This document shows positions 8,244 through 16,273 of a DNA stretch of 64,000 nt, one piece after another. The notes beneath the pieces are model-generated. The model saw only the letters and a list, made by a program, of their open reading frames with translations. It did not search any database and was not told the origin of the DNA. Each line of letters begins with the position of its first letter. The stretch's first letter is position 1. A program made the position numbers and the translations under genes. Source of the stretch: Negativicutes bacterium (GTDB lineage: Bacteria; Bacillota_C; Negativicutes; Sporomusales_B; JARLHX01); the NCBI GenBank assembly GCA_031292035.1, contig JARLHX010000044.1:11746-75745 (forward strand), given 5' to 3'.

Positions 8244-8346
8244 GGAGGATTTAGCGGGGCACCTTTTCTGATTGGCTGAAATATGCTAGTATTTATCATA
8301 GAGACTTTTGTAGTCGCAAAGACGATTGACTTGGAGGAGACTTGAC

Positions 8347-9180
8347 ATGGAACTGTGGTTTACCGAATTTCAGACTCCTAATCTGGGCTTGACCGTCCGG
8401 GTTAAGGAAACGTTGTATATGGGCAAATCGGATTTTCAGGACGTTGCGGTGGTCGACACCGAAGAATTTGGACGGATGCTGGTACTGGACGGCGTCTTCC
8501 AAACCTCAATCTATGACGAATTTATTTACCACGAAATGATTGCCCATGTGCCGCTGTGTCTTCACCCCAACCCAAAGCATGTTCTGGTTATCGGCGGCGG
8601 TGACGGCGGCTCTGTCCGGGAAGTGGTGAAACATGAGGCGGTCGAGCAGGTGGAAATGGTCGAGATCGACGGACTGGTGGTGGAGGTGTCGAAAAAATTT
8701 CTGCCGGAGATCAGCGCCGCGCTGGTCAACAATCATCCCAAACTCAAACTGAAGATCGGCGACGGCATCGCCCATATGGCCGAGGCGACAGACAAGTATG
8801 ATGTCATCATCATCGACTGTTCCGACCCCATCGGTCCCGGCGAAGGCCTGTTTACATACGCTTTTTATAAAGATGTCTATAAGGCCCTTAAACCGGATGG
8901 TTTATTCGTTCAGCAGACTGAATCGCCATTTTATCATCAGTCGCTATTGAAAAAGTTGCGGAAAGACATCGAGTCGCTGTTTCCTATCACGCGAACCTAT
9001 CTGACCCATATCCCCCTTTATCCCGGCGGTACCCATAGCTTCACCATCGGGTCCAAGCGGTATGACCCGCTCACGGCTGATACGACCAAGCTCCCTGATC
9101 TCGGTACTCGCTACTGGAACAGGGATTTGCAAAAGAGCTGTTTCGTCCTGCCGAACTTTGTTCAGGCCTTGTTTAAATAA
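8347..9180 (+). CDS. speE: Spermidine synthase (polyamine aminopropyltransferase)
   Basis: A 277-residue aminopropyltransferase that transfers the aminopropyl group of decarboxylated S-adenosylmethionine to putrescine. Visible are the small N-terminal beta domain (TEFQTPNLGLTVRVKETLY), the Rossmann glycine loop VLVIGGGDGGSVREV, the ligand acidic residue in VEIDGLVVE, and the catalytic Asp region IIDCSDPIGPGEGLF. Length is standard. GGAGGAG at 8333-8339 fixes ATG 8347. No speD or other polyamine gene is adjacent. A shared bidirectional terminator follows. Confidence 0.93.
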   Translation: MELWFTEFQTPNLGLTVRVKETLYMGKSDFQDVAVVDTEEFGRMLVLDGVFQTSIYDEFIYHEMIAHVPLCLHPNPKHVLVIGGGDGGSVREVVKHEAVEQVEMVEIDGLVVEVSKKFLPEISAALVNNHPKLKLKIGDGIAHMAEATDKYDVIIIDCSDPIGPGEGLFTYAFYKDVYKALKPDGLFVQQTESPFYHQSLLKKLRKDIESLFPITRTYLTHIPLYPGGTHSFTIGSKRYDPLTADTTKLPDLGTRYWNRDLQKSCFVLPNFVQALFK

Positions 9181-9186
9181 TAAAAA

Positions 9187-9215
9187 AGCTGCCGGCTTGC
9201 GCCGACAGCTTTTTT
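9187..9215. terminator. Bidirectional terminator between speE and the M29 peptidase gene
   Basis: AGCTG-C-CGGC, a TTGC loop and GCCG-A-CAGCT form a stem with one mismatch. A run of T follows, and a run of A precedes it, so it can act on both convergent genes. Confidence 0.8.
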
Positions 9216-10327
9216 CATTTCAGATGCTCGGGATTCAGCCCGGCCAGCTCCTCGGGGATGAAGCGTCCGTCCCGGCGGATGAGGGTGTCGTCAAACCAGA
9301 TTTCGCCGCCACCGAAGGCCGGGGTCTGGATGCAGACAAGATCCCAGTGGATGGCCGACTTGTTGCCGTTGAAGGCTTTGTCATAGGCGTTGCCTGGAGT
9401 GAAATGAAAGCTGCCACTGATTTTCTCGTCAAACAGGGTGTCTTTCATTGGCTTTTCGATATAAGGGTTGACACCCAGGGCGAATTCGCCGATAAAGCGG
9501 GCTCCGTCGTCGGTATCGAGGACTTTGCTGATTTTTTCGCTGTCATTGGCTGTAGCCTTGACAATCTTGCCTTCAGAGAATTCGAGGACGATATTTTCAT
9601 AGGTAAACCCTTGGTAGAGAGCCGGAGTGTTGTAGCTGATGACCCCGTTGACCGACGATCTGACCGGGGCGGTGTAGACTTCGCCGTCGGGGATGTTGCG
9701 CAGGCCGGCGCATTTGACAGCCGGGATGTCCTTGATGGAAAAGACCAAGTCGGTGCCGGGACCGGTAATTTCGACCTTATCGGTGCGCTGCATGAGTGCG
9801 ACCAGGGGGTCCATGGCCCGGGCCATTTTAGCATAGTCCAGGGTGCATACCTGAAAGAAAAAATCCTCGAAGGCTTCGGTGCTCATGTTGGCCAGCTGGG
9901 CCATAGACGGACTGGGGTAGCGCAGTACACACCACTTGGTGTTTGGGACGCGAATGTCCAGATGGACCGGCTTGGCCCAGTGCTGCTGGTAGAGCTGCAT
10001 CTGGGCCGGGTCGACGTCAGCCATTTCACTGATATTATCGCTGCCCCGGACGGCGATATAGGCGTCCATGGTCCGCATTCTTTCAGCTTCCCATTCACCG
10101 ATCAGGGTGAGCTGTTCAGCAGAGGCACCGCGGATCAGGGACCGGAGCAATTGACTGTTTTTCAGGCTGAGAAAAGGAATGGCGTCGGCGAGATATGCCT
10201 CATCCAGCAGGGCTTTGGCCAGCGGCAGCGCACCGTCGGTGATTTCGATCAGGATTTTTTCGCCAGGTTGCAGGTTGGCGGAGTAGCGCACAAGAGTGCT
10301 GGCCAGGGTATGGATTCTCGGGTCCAA
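9215..10327 (-). CDS. M29-family metallo-aminopeptidase (AmpS/PepS type)
   Basis: A 370-residue aminopeptidase of MEROPS family M29, cytoplasmic enzymes with two divalent metal ions that release N-terminal residues. Metal-site segments are clear in the last third: FIGEFALGVNP, LFDEKISGSFHFTPG and NKSAIHWDLVCI, which carry the conserved Glu, His and Asp ligands. The N-terminal domain (residues ~1-130) starts LASTLVRYSANLQPGEKILIE, as is usual. The start is a TTG at 10327 behind GAGGAGGAA with six-base spacing. It is convergent with speE and apparently monocistronic. Confidence 0.9.
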   Translation of the reverse strand: MDPRIHTLASTLVRYSANLQPGEKILIEITDGALPLAKALLDEAYLADAIPFLSLKNSQLLRSLIRGASAEQLTLIGEWEAERMRTMDAYIAVRGSDNISEMADVDPAQMQLYQQHWAKPVHLDIRVPNTKWCVLRYPSPSMAQLANMSTEAFEDFFFQVCTLDYAKMARAMDPLVALMQRTDKVEITGPGTDLVFSIKDIPAVKCAGLRNIPDGEVYTAPVRSSVNGVISYNTPALYQGFTYENIVLEFSEGKIVKATANDSEKISKVLDTDDGARFIGEFALGVNPYIEKPMKDTLFDEKISGSFHFTPGNAYDKAFNGNKSAIHWDLVCIQTPAFGGGEIWFDDTLIRRDGRFIPEELAGLNPEHLK

Positions 10328-10505
10328 GGGGATTCCTCCTCTAGATTTGCTTTTGTAATCTTATTCGGGCCGAATGGCAGATAGTCCTTCGCCGGAGATA
10401 GGCTTTGCTAAGACGGTACCGGTCTTAATATGGACGGTTGACCGGTGGTTCATACCGTCCATATTGAAAGCGGAAATCAAAGAACTGGTAATGCCTGGTC
10501 CCTTC

Positions 10506-10534
10506 TTGACACTGCCGGTGGCGTGATATATAAT
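10506..10534 (+). promoter_or_regulatory. Sigma-70 promoter of the tRNA cluster
   Basis: TTGACA (10506-10511), a 17-base spacer, then TATAAT (10529-10534), 12 bases before the tRNA-Asn gene. Confidence 0.9.
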
Positions 10535-10546
10535 AAACTACGTTGT

Positions 10547-10621
10547 TCCTCGATAGCTCAATGGTAGAGCACTCGGCTGTTAACCGAGATGTTGTAGGTT
10601 CGAGTCCTACTCGAGGAGCCA
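10547..10621 (+). tRNA. tRNA-Asn (GTT)
   Basis: Full cloverleaf: acceptor TCCTCGA/TCGAGGA, anticodon GTT in CTGTTAA, GGTTCGAGTCC T-arm, encoded CCA. First gene of a three-tRNA operon. Confidence 0.95.
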
Positions 10622-10624
10622 AAT

Positions 10625-10699
10625 GGCCCGTTGGTCAAGCGGTCAAGACAGCGCCCTTTCACGGCGTTAACAGGGGTTCGAATCCCCTACGGGTCACCA
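10625..10699 (+). tRNA. tRNA-Glu (TTC)
   Basis: Acceptor GGCCCGT pairs with ACGGGTC (one G-T); anticodon TTC in CTTTCAC; GGTTCGAATCC T-arm; encoded CCA. It lies 3 bases after tRNA-Asn. Confidence 0.95.
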
Positions 10700-10702
10700 T
10701 TT

Positions 10703-10778
<76 letters not shown>

Positions 10779-10787
10779 AATTCGCGA

Positions 10788-10823
10788 AAAAGCGGCTTGT
10801 CGGAAACGACAAGCCGCTTTTCT
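10788..10823 (+). terminator. Terminator of the tRNA operon
   Basis: Fifteen-bp perfect stem AAAAGCGGCTTGTCG / CGACAAGCCGCTTTT with a GAAA tetraloop. Confidence 0.9.
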
Positions 10824-10931
10824 TGTGGCCGGCAAGAATGGCTCAAGCTGGCTTTTGCAGGAATTGGCGATTTTTTGGCGAAAGAATAAATTATACGGCA
10901 AATTTTGGAGAATATATTCCAGGAGGTACGT

Positions 10932-11390
10932 ATGAATTTCCTTGCTCTACTATTGGGGGGGTTGGCAGTCAAACAGATGACTGACTATCCTGCCGAGATC
11001 CGCGACCTGAGATCGAAAATTCCTGAGAGCGATCGCGACGCGGTTATTAGCCAGTATAAGCATCTGCCTGGTCAATCCAAGACCGATTTTAAACAAGCGC
11101 TGCGAAATGCCGATATTGTAGCCGCAAGCCACATTCTGGGCCAAGACCTATCAAAGTACAATATATCGCTGAAAAAGGCTGATGCCGTTGCCGTCCAGCC
11201 CGCCAAAACTGAAGAGCCGGCTGCGCCCGAGAATATTATTGATAGGGTAAATAGGATTCTGGCGGTGCCGACTGATATTGACCCCGATTTAGTGGCTGAA
11301 GCTGCCAAGCGTTATGAAGCAGCTGTTCCCACCAGAAGCGACATGTCAATTACGGAAAAGACCAAACGACTGACCGATGTTTCGGGCTGA
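10932..11390 (+). CDS. Hypothetical protein, 152 aa
   Basis: Not recognised. AGGAGGTACGT before ATG 10932 gives a strong start. The N-terminus (NFLALLLGGLAVKQM) is a short hydrophobic helix that could anchor the protein or act as a weak signal. The middle (YPAEIRDLRSKIPESDRDAVISQYKHLPGQSKTDFKQALRN) is helical and charged. An Ala/Pro/Glu-rich linker leads to a second helical part with VNRILAVPTDIDPDLVAEAAKRYEAA. A terminator follows at 11401, so it is a single-gene unit. It may be a lineage-specific membrane-attached protein. Confidence 0.7.
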   Translation: MNFLALLLGGLAVKQMTDYPAEIRDLRSKIPESDRDAVISQYKHLPGQSKTDFKQALRNADIVAASHILGQDLSKYNISLKKADAVAVQPAKTEEPAAPENIIDRVNRILAVPTDIDPDLVAEAAKRYEAAVPTRSDMSITEKTKRLTDVSG

Positions 11391-11400
11391 GATGAAAAAG

Positions 11401-11426
11401 AAAAGTGCTCTTGTAGAGCACTTTTT
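11401..11426. terminator. Bidirectional terminator
   Basis: AAAGTGCTC, loop TTGTA, GAGCACTTT, with A-run before and T-run after; shared by the convergent genes at 10932 and 11436. Confidence 0.85.
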
Positions 11427-11435
11427 CTTTAGGAA

Positions 11436-12080
11436 CTAAAACCCGAGGTCTTCGCCGATAAGGACGACATTAAGATCGGTAAGCGCCGGCTTCTTGCGGA
11501 TGATGGTGGTGATGTTGCAGATTCGCGTGGGGCCCTGGCAGTTCATACAGATGCCGGTCTGGGTGCAGGGGTTGGGCCGGTTGAGCCGTTTGTTGTTGAT
11601 GGGGGCGGCGTAGAGTTCGATCCGCCGTTCGGCTTCGGTTACATCACGGACGATTTTGTTGATACCGGCGATAACGATAACTTTTTTTGGCCCAAAGATC
11701 ATGGCCGCTACCCGGTTGCCGACGCCATCGACGTTGACCAATTGTCCATCCATGGTCACCGCGTTGCTGCCTGACAAGAATACGTCGCAAGACAGTTGCT
11801 TGTGGCGGCAGTCGAGGATTTGTTCCGGGGTAAGGCCGGGCTTGTTGTGGTTGTAAACGGTATGGCCGCGCTTCTCTAGCACTTCACCGAGCGCAAGGTC
11901 GCCGGAGATGGTGTACGAACCGCCGATGCCGACGGTGGCCCCAGCAGGGATGAGGGCGAGAATTTGCTCGATGGCCTCTTTGCTGGTTTTTACATAGCTG
12001 GCCTTGAAGTTGTTTTTGATCAGGGCTTCAGCGGTCTTGGCACCAAGGGTGTCGGCGTGCCAGGTTTGCATTTCATTCAT
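11436..12080 (-). CDS. LUD-domain protein (LutC/YkgG-like)
   Basis: A 214-residue LUD (DUF162) domain protein. It has KTAEALIKNNFKASYVKTSKEAI, the VGIGGSYTISG glycine loop, FLSGSNAVTMDGQLVNVDGVGNRVAAMIFGP and the VIVIAGINKIV strand, which define the stand-alone LUD family related to lactate-utilisation protein LutC. The end carries four Cys (NPCTQTGICMNCQG and a later Cys) that could bind a metal or Fe-S cluster. No LutA or LutB is adjacent, so function is open. AGGAGG eight bases before ATG 12080 favours this over the longer frame from 12131. Confidence 0.85.
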   Translation of the reverse strand: MNEMQTWHADTLGAKTAEALIKNNFKASYVKTSKEAIEQILALIPAGATVGIGGSYTISGDLALGEVLEKRGHTVYNHNKPGLTPEQILDCRHKQLSCDVFLSGSNAVTMDGQLVNVDGVGNRVAAMIFGPKKVIVIAGINKIVRDVTEAERRIELYAAPINNKRLNRPNPCTQTGICMNCQGPTRICNITTIIRKKPALTDLNVVLIGEDLGF

Positions 12081-12160
12081 AGTTGTTGCCTCCTTTTGGG
12101 AATTGTGATTGTAGATTAGTTTTCGACACATCGGGAAATTACCCTTTTGAGGTGAACCTT

Positions 12161-13162
12161 GTGCCGCTACAACGATTAAAAATTATTTTGGCTATTTTTA
12201 CGGCGATTCTGGTGATCGGCGTCTTCGGTCTGATGCAGCTGGAGAATCTGTCGCTGTTGGATGCCGTGTATCTGACGGTGGAGACGGTGTCTACCGTGGG
12301 CTACGGCGACATTGTGCCGGTGACGCGGGCCGGAAAGATATTTATTATCGGCCTGATTATCTTCGGGGTGGGAAGCACTTACTACACCTTGAGTTTTCTG
12401 ATCAGCCTAGCGGTTGAGGGACAGCTAAAAAATGTGTTGGGGAGACGGGGCATGGATCGAAGAATATCAGCGATGAAAGATCATATTATCGTTTGCGGCG
12501 CCGGCCGGGTGGGCTCCAATGTGGTGGAGCGGCTGTTGCATGAAAAGGAATTGTTCGTGGTGCTGGAGAACGATCAGGCGACCTATGAACATTTGATGGA
12601 AAGAAAAATTCCGGCTATTCATGGCGACTCGACCCAAGACGAGGTACTGCTGGCGGCCGGAGTGGCCAGGGCTAAGGGTGTGATCAGCACATTGTCCCAT
12701 GACGCGGACAATGTATATGTCACTCTCACCGCAAAAAGTCTCAATCCCAAACTGATGATCGTTGCCCGGGCGGAGCGGGCCGAGGCGGAAGAAAAACTGC
12801 GCCGGGCAGGCGCCAGTACCGTCATTTTTCCGTCGGTGATGGGTGGTCGCCAGATGGTGTCGGCGATGACCAGACCGGTGATTATGGATTTTGTCGAGAA
12901 TGTATTTTATAATCAGGAGCTTCATCTGGATATTGCCGAAATCAGCGTAACCCAAGCTTCGCCGCTGGTTGGCTTGAAACTGGCGCAAAGCGGCATTAAG
13001 GACAAGCATGACTCCATCGTGGTGGCTATCAAGCGCGGTAAAAAAATGGTGACCAATCCATCGGCAGAGGAAGTGATCGTCAGTGGTGACATCATGGTGG
13101 TTCTCGGTCATCGGGACGCACTGGCGGCGATTGTTACGCTGGCGGCACCAGTGGGAGTATGA
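12161..13162 (+). CDS. TrkA-domain potassium channel (2TM-RCK)
   Basis: A 333-residue K+ channel. Two membrane helices (about residues 5-25 and 60-85) flank a pore loop with the selectivity filter TVGYGD. Then come a TrkA-N/RCK nucleotide-binding domain (HIIVCGAGRVGSNVVERL) and a TrkA-C domain (residues ~245-330). This is the MthK/Kch-like arrangement, gated by a ligand at the RCK domain. The start is GTG 12161, preceded by TGAGGTGA. It is divergent from the LUD gene and followed by a terminator at 13183. Confidence 0.92.
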   Translation: MPLQRLKIILAIFTAILVIGVFGLMQLENLSLLDAVYLTVETVSTVGYGDIVPVTRAGKIFIIGLIIFGVGSTYYTLSFLISLAVEGQLKNVLGRRGMDRRISAMKDHIIVCGAGRVGSNVVERLLHEKELFVVLENDQATYEHLMERKIPAIHGDSTQDEVLLAAGVARAKGVISTLSHDADNVYVTLTAKSLNPKLMIVARAERAEAEEKLRRAGASTVIFPSVMGGRQMVSAMTRPVIMDFVENVFYNQELHLDIAEISVTQASPLVGLKLAQSGIKDKHDSIVVAIKRGKKMVTNPSAEEVIVSGDIMVVLGHRDALAAIVTLAAPVGV

Positions 13163-13182
13163 GGCTGCGGCAACAATAAAAT

Positions 13183-13232
13183 AAAAGCTCATCCTGACTG
13201 GCCGACAGCGGCAACAGGATGAGCTTTTTTAT
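13183..13232. terminator. Bidirectional terminator
   Basis: AAAAGCTCATCCTG (13183-13196) pairs with CAGGATGAGCTTTT (13215-13228); an A-run lies on one side and a T-run on the other. It separates the channel gene from the convergent MFS gene. Confidence 0.88.
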
Positions 13233-13250
13233 CTTTAGGTTACATTCGAG

Positions 13251-14447
13251 TTAAGCGGCGGGGATAGTATCCCGCCGGAATAATTTGCCTGGCAGGAAGT
13301 GGATCAGGCCCCAGGACATTACCGGCAGCAGGGCGATGACCGAAAAGACGCTGGGGACCCCGAAGCTGTCGGCGACAAAGCCGAGCAGGGTGGCGCCGAC
13401 GCCGCCCATGCCGATGCTGAACCCGATGGTCAGGCTGGCGGCTGATGCTTCATAACCGGGCATCATCTCCTGGGCAAGTACCACGGTGGCGGCGAAGGAG
13501 GCGATCAGGGTCATGCCGGTTACCGCCATCAGTGCAAGGGTCCATAGGCCGGATGTATAGGGGAGCAGCCAGAGCAGGGGGAAGGTGAGGACCATGGAGC
13601 CCAGCAGGACCGTTTTGCGGCCCAGGCGGTCGCTGAGGGTTCCGCCGATGAAGGTTCCCACTGCGCCGCTCAGCAAGAAAACGGAGAGCAGATAGCCGGC
13701 ATAAAGATGGCTGCCGCCGAGATAATCGGCGTAATATAGCGGGATATAGGTGGTTAACCCGGCCTGAATGCTGGAGCGGATAAAGATAAACACCAGCAGG
13801 ATGATGATCATTGCATAGGGCAGCGACTGACTGGCGGCAGCTTTGGTCCCGGCGCTGGCCCTGGCGGGCGGCGGAGGCGAGATCTGAGACAGGTTGAGCC
13901 ACAGCAGGCCGGCAAGCAGCGCCGCCGGGAGGCAAAAATAGACGGTGTTGCTGATAAGTCCCGGCAGAGTCAGCAGGATGGTCATGAAGATCGATCCGAA
14001 GGCGTTGCCCAGGTTGCCGCCTACGGAAAATACAGCCATGCTTTGGCCGCGCAGGTGAGGGGGGCTGACCGCGTGCGCTCCTTTGGACCCTTGTGGGTGA
14101 AAGGCGGCAATTCCAAGACCGGTGAAGATGACGATGAGCAGTAGGATCTCATAGGAAGAAGCCAGGCCGGTGATTGCCATGCCGAGGCCCGAGACAAGGA
14201 GTCCGGCGGGAACCAGCCAAGGCAGGGACAAGCGGTCGGTCAGATAGCCAAAGACCGGTTGGATGACAGATGACGTAAAATTTTGGGCCAGAACGATAAT
14301 ACCGATTTGCGCATAGGTTAGACCGAAGGAGGTTTTGAAGAGGGGTAGGAGGATTGGCAAAGCCCCCTGGCTCAAATCGGTGAACATATGGCTGAGCGCG
14401 AGCAGCGCCAACGGTTTGCTGATACAGGATTGTTTTTGTTCGGACAT
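13251..14447 (-). CDS. MFS transporter, fosmidomycin-resistance (Fsr) type
   Basis: A 398-residue, 12-helix major facilitator. It begins LALLALSHMFTDLSQGALPILLPLF, the opening typical of the Fsr/fosmidomycin resistance subfamily. GYLTDRLSLP in loop 2-3 and GGTLSDRLGRKTV in loop 8-9 are the usual MFS signature pairs. A Pro/Ala-rich cytoplasmic loop lies in the middle. It likely exports small drugs or metabolites; the substrate cannot be read. AAAGGGGA before ATG 14447 sets the start. No regulator is adjacent. Confidence 0.87.
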   Translation of the reverse strand: MSEQKQSCISKPLALLALSHMFTDLSQGALPILLPLFKTSFGLTYAQIGIIVLAQNFTSSVIQPVFGYLTDRLSLPWLVPAGLLVSGLGMAITGLASSYEILLLIVIFTGLGIAAFHPQGSKGAHAVSPPHLRGQSMAVFSVGGNLGNAFGSIFMTILLTLPGLISNTVYFCLPAALLAGLLWLNLSQISPPPPARASAGTKAAASQSLPYAMIIILLVFIFIRSSIQAGLTTYIPLYYADYLGGSHLYAGYLLSVFLLSGAVGTFIGGTLSDRLGRKTVLLGSMVLTFPLLWLLPYTSGLWTLALMAVTGMTLIASFAATVVLAQEMMPGYEASAASLTIGFSIGMGGVGATLLGFVADSFGVPSVFSVIALLPVMSWGLIHFLPGKLFRRDTIPAA

Positions 14448-14636
14448 CAATATTCCCCTTTCGCTGAAACATATTTTTACTATACTACAGGAAATTAACA
14501 TTGTCAGCCAAAAAGAAGATGTTTACAATCATGTTAAGAAAAGTCGGAATTATGGTAAAAAAGTTTCAAAAAGTTATTGCAATTGTCTGCTAATTCTGAT
14601 AAAATCAAAAACACCAAGGGAAAAGGTGGTTTTGTT

Positions 14637-14732
14637 ATGAATGTCGGTTGGCAAGATGTTGGGAAACTGTTGATGCAGAGTGTTGGCACGGCCTTGGTGC
14701 TGACCCTGGCTTTATTGATGGTCATCCGCTAA
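14637..14732 (+). CDS. Very small membrane protein, 31 aa
   Basis: A short frame behind AAAGGTGG with seven-base spacing encodes 31 residues. A polar start (MNVGWQDVGKLLMQ) is followed by one hydrophobic helix (VGTALVLTLALLMVI). A hairpin follows at 14750. It looks like a real single-span peptide, but there is no family support from reading alone. It is divergent from the MFS gene. Confidence 0.45.
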   Translation: MNVGWQDVGKLLMQSVGTALVLTLALLMVIR

Positions 14733-14749
14733 ATATGTTTCGCAACTTG

Positions 14750-14769
14750 AGCCACGCATCTGCGTGGCT
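14750..14769 (+). terminator. Hairpin after the 31-aa gene
   Basis: AGCCACGCA / TGCGTGGCT is a near-perfect inverted repeat with a tiny loop and no strong T-tract; a weak terminator or attenuator. Confidence 0.5.
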
Positions 14770-14845
14770 TAAATATTGCTCTTCCTCCGGCGGTGGTGCT
14801 ATAATCGAAGAGAAGTAACTTGCAAGCGCCCGGGAGGAAAGCCTG

Positions 14846-15232
14846 ATGATGACGATGTTGGGATTGGCGATCGCTGCTCTTGCCGCCTATTGGGTCTTTA
14901 CTGATGCCAGGGGGCGGGGACATGAATTCACTACTGCGATTCTGTGGTCGCTGGGGACCCTGGCCATGCTGATTATTTTTTTGCCGCTGTACCTGATAGT
15001 TGGTCGACGGCTGCAACCGTCTCGCCGTTCTGAAAAATCCATCGACATCGAGGCGGTGCCGGTGGAAGAACTTGTCTATTGCCCGATGTGTGGCAGTAAG
15101 GTCAAGGAAGATTTCAAGACCTGTCCCTATTGCAGTCATTCCCTGCGACTCAATTGCGAAAAGTGCGGCCGCGAACTGGACCGGCGATGGCGTACTTGCC
15201 CCTACTGCGAAGCCCCTGTCGGGGGCAAGTAA
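14846..15232 (+). CDS. Membrane protein with double zinc ribbon, 128 aa
   Basis: Two N-terminal hydrophobic helices (residues ~3-20 and ~30-52) are followed by a basic linker and two zinc-ribbon knuckles. These are CPMCGSKVKEDFKTCPYC, then CEKCGRELDRRWRTCPYC. The double zinc ribbon (DZR type) faces the cytoplasm on the positive-inside rule. The function is unknown; such proteins often act as scaffolds. GGGAGG with eight-base spacing selects ATG 14846. Confidence 0.8.
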   Translation: MMTMLGLAIAALAAYWVFTDARGRGHEFTTAILWSLGTLAMLIIFLPLYLIVGRRLQPSRRSEKSIDIEAVPVEELVYCPMCGSKVKEDFKTCPYCSHSLRLNCEKCGRELDRRWRTCPYCEAPVGGK

Positions 15233-15264
15233 AAACTTTACAAACAAAAGTTGCGATTCTTTAT

Positions 15265-15293
15265 TAGACATGCTTGTGCTGGTGTGTTATAAT
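15265..15293 (+). promoter_or_regulatory. Promoter of tRNA-Arg(CCG)
   Basis: TAGACA (15265-15270), 17-base spacer, TATAAT (15288-15293), about 20 bases before the tRNA. Confidence 0.75.
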
Positions 15294-15314
15294 ACTATCT
15301 GTGTCTAATATAAC

Positions 15315-15389
15315 GCGCCCGTAGCTCAGGGGATAGAGCGCCAGCCTCCGGAGCTGGAAGCGCAGGTTCGATTCCTGCCGGGCGCACCA
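15315..15389 (+). tRNA. tRNA-Arg (CCG)
   Basis: Acceptor GCGCCCG/CGGGCGC, anticodon CCG in CTCCGGA, GGTTCGATTCC T-arm, encoded CCA. Its 3' half is repeated downstream at 15629-15675. Confidence 0.95.
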
Positions 15390-15400
15390 TTAAAGGGATT

Positions 15401-15433
15401 AAGCCTTCTAGCGATTTTGCTAGAAGGCTTTTC
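15401..15433 (+). terminator. Terminator after tRNA-Arg(CCG)
   Basis: AAGCCTTCTAGC / GCTAGAAGGCTT, 12-bp perfect stem, GATTTT loop, TT after it. Confidence 0.85.
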
Positions 15434-15628
15434 TGATGAGAAACTGCTTATCCACTGCTTACTTTTAAAATAATGATGGGTAATATAAAAAAATAAGTGC
15501 AAATTATAAAAAATATGATATACTAAATTGTGTTTGGAATAAACCTATCATGACCATGAAGCCTTGTAAAATATGACTTCATGAGAGACTCGGTTCAGAG
15601 GAGAATCGGCGGTAATACAGCATGTATC

Positions 15629-15675
15629 GGCCTCCGGAGCCGGGTGCGCAGGTGCGATTCCTGCCGGGCGCACCA
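15629..15675 (+). repeat. Partial copy of tRNA-Arg(CCG) 3' half
   Basis: The last 30 bases (CGCAGGT to CACCAT) differ from the intact tRNA-Arg at one position, and the anticodon-region core CCTCCGGAGC is kept. There is no 5' half, so it is not a functional tRNA. It lies 286 bp from the original in the same orientation, as att sites or remnants do. Confidence 0.85.
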
Positions 15676-15692
15676 TGAATTTCCGCTTCCAT

Positions 15693-15714
15693 GCACGCCC
15701 GGGGCGTGCTTTTT
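15693..15714 (+). terminator. Terminator-like hairpin after the tRNA fragment
   Basis: GCACGCC, loop CGG, GGCGTGC, then TTTTTG. Confidence 0.75.
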
Positions 15715-15846
15715 GCTTTTTATTAGGAGAAATACGGCAGGTTACGCTTGGCACGAGAGCCTGCAGGGAATGCTGTAGTGAAACCTGTGATGGCTGGGGC
15801 CGCCACGGCGGCGCCGAATACATACGATATACGGAAGGTGATGGGA

Positions 15847-16272
15847 ATGATTATCGCTGTTGTCGACGGGATGGGCGGCGGTCTGGGAGTGCAACTGGTT
15901 GCCAGTCTGACGGCGCAACTTGGTGCCAAGGCCGAGGTGATTGCCCTCGGAACCAATGCGTTGGCGACCAACAATATGGTACGGGCCGGGGCGGCCCGCG
16001 GGGCAACAGGAGAGAACGCGGTCTTGGTGTCGCTGCGCAAGGTAGACGTGGTTGTAGGCCCCATCGGTATCGTGATTCCCAACGCCATGATGGGCGAAAT
16101 TACGCCGAAGATCGCCGAAGTAGTGGCCAGTTCAGACGCCCGCAAGGTGCTTTTGCCTGTCAGCCAGAGTCATTTTGAAATCGTGGGACTGGAAAGCCGG
16201 CCACTGGGAATGGTGATCAAGGAAGCGGTATCAAGAATTGTCGATATCGTCCGGGAGAAAGCAGGAAAATAG
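15847..16272 (+). CDS. DUF3842 family protein
   Basis: A 141-residue alpha/beta protein beginning MIIAVVDGMGGGLGVQL, which looks like a Rossmann-type glycine loop. It continues with EVIALGTNALATNNMVRAGA and VVVGPIGIVIPNAMMGEITP. This matches DUF3842, found in anaerobic Firmicutes; function unknown. AAGGTG at 15835-15840 favours ATG 15847; ATG 15841 is the alternative. It is the first gene of a co-directional series; the thioesterase starts two bases after its stop codon, so the two are surely co-transcribed. Confidence 0.8.
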   Translation: MIIAVVDGMGGGLGVQLVASLTAQLGAKAEVIALGTNALATNNMVRAGAARGATGENAVLVSLRKVDVVVGPIGIVIPNAMMGEITPKIAEVVASSDARKVLLPVSQSHFEIVGLESRPLGMVIKEAVSRIVDIVREKAGK

Positions 16273-16273
16273 C

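Larger units (their letters stand above)
15434..15846. other. Gene-free stretch around a partial tRNA-Arg copy
   Basis: No credible gene is seen. The first ~130 bases are AT-rich, unlike the flanks. Then come the duplicated 3' half of tRNA-Arg, a terminator-like hairpin at 15693, and a GC-rich leader to the DUF3842 gene. The pattern resembles a scar of an integrated and lost element. Confidence 0.6.

Noticed and set aside
9062..10384. 440-aa open frame on the + strand
   Set aside because: Antisense to the well-conserved M29 aminopeptidase gene and overlapping speE; no family motifs.
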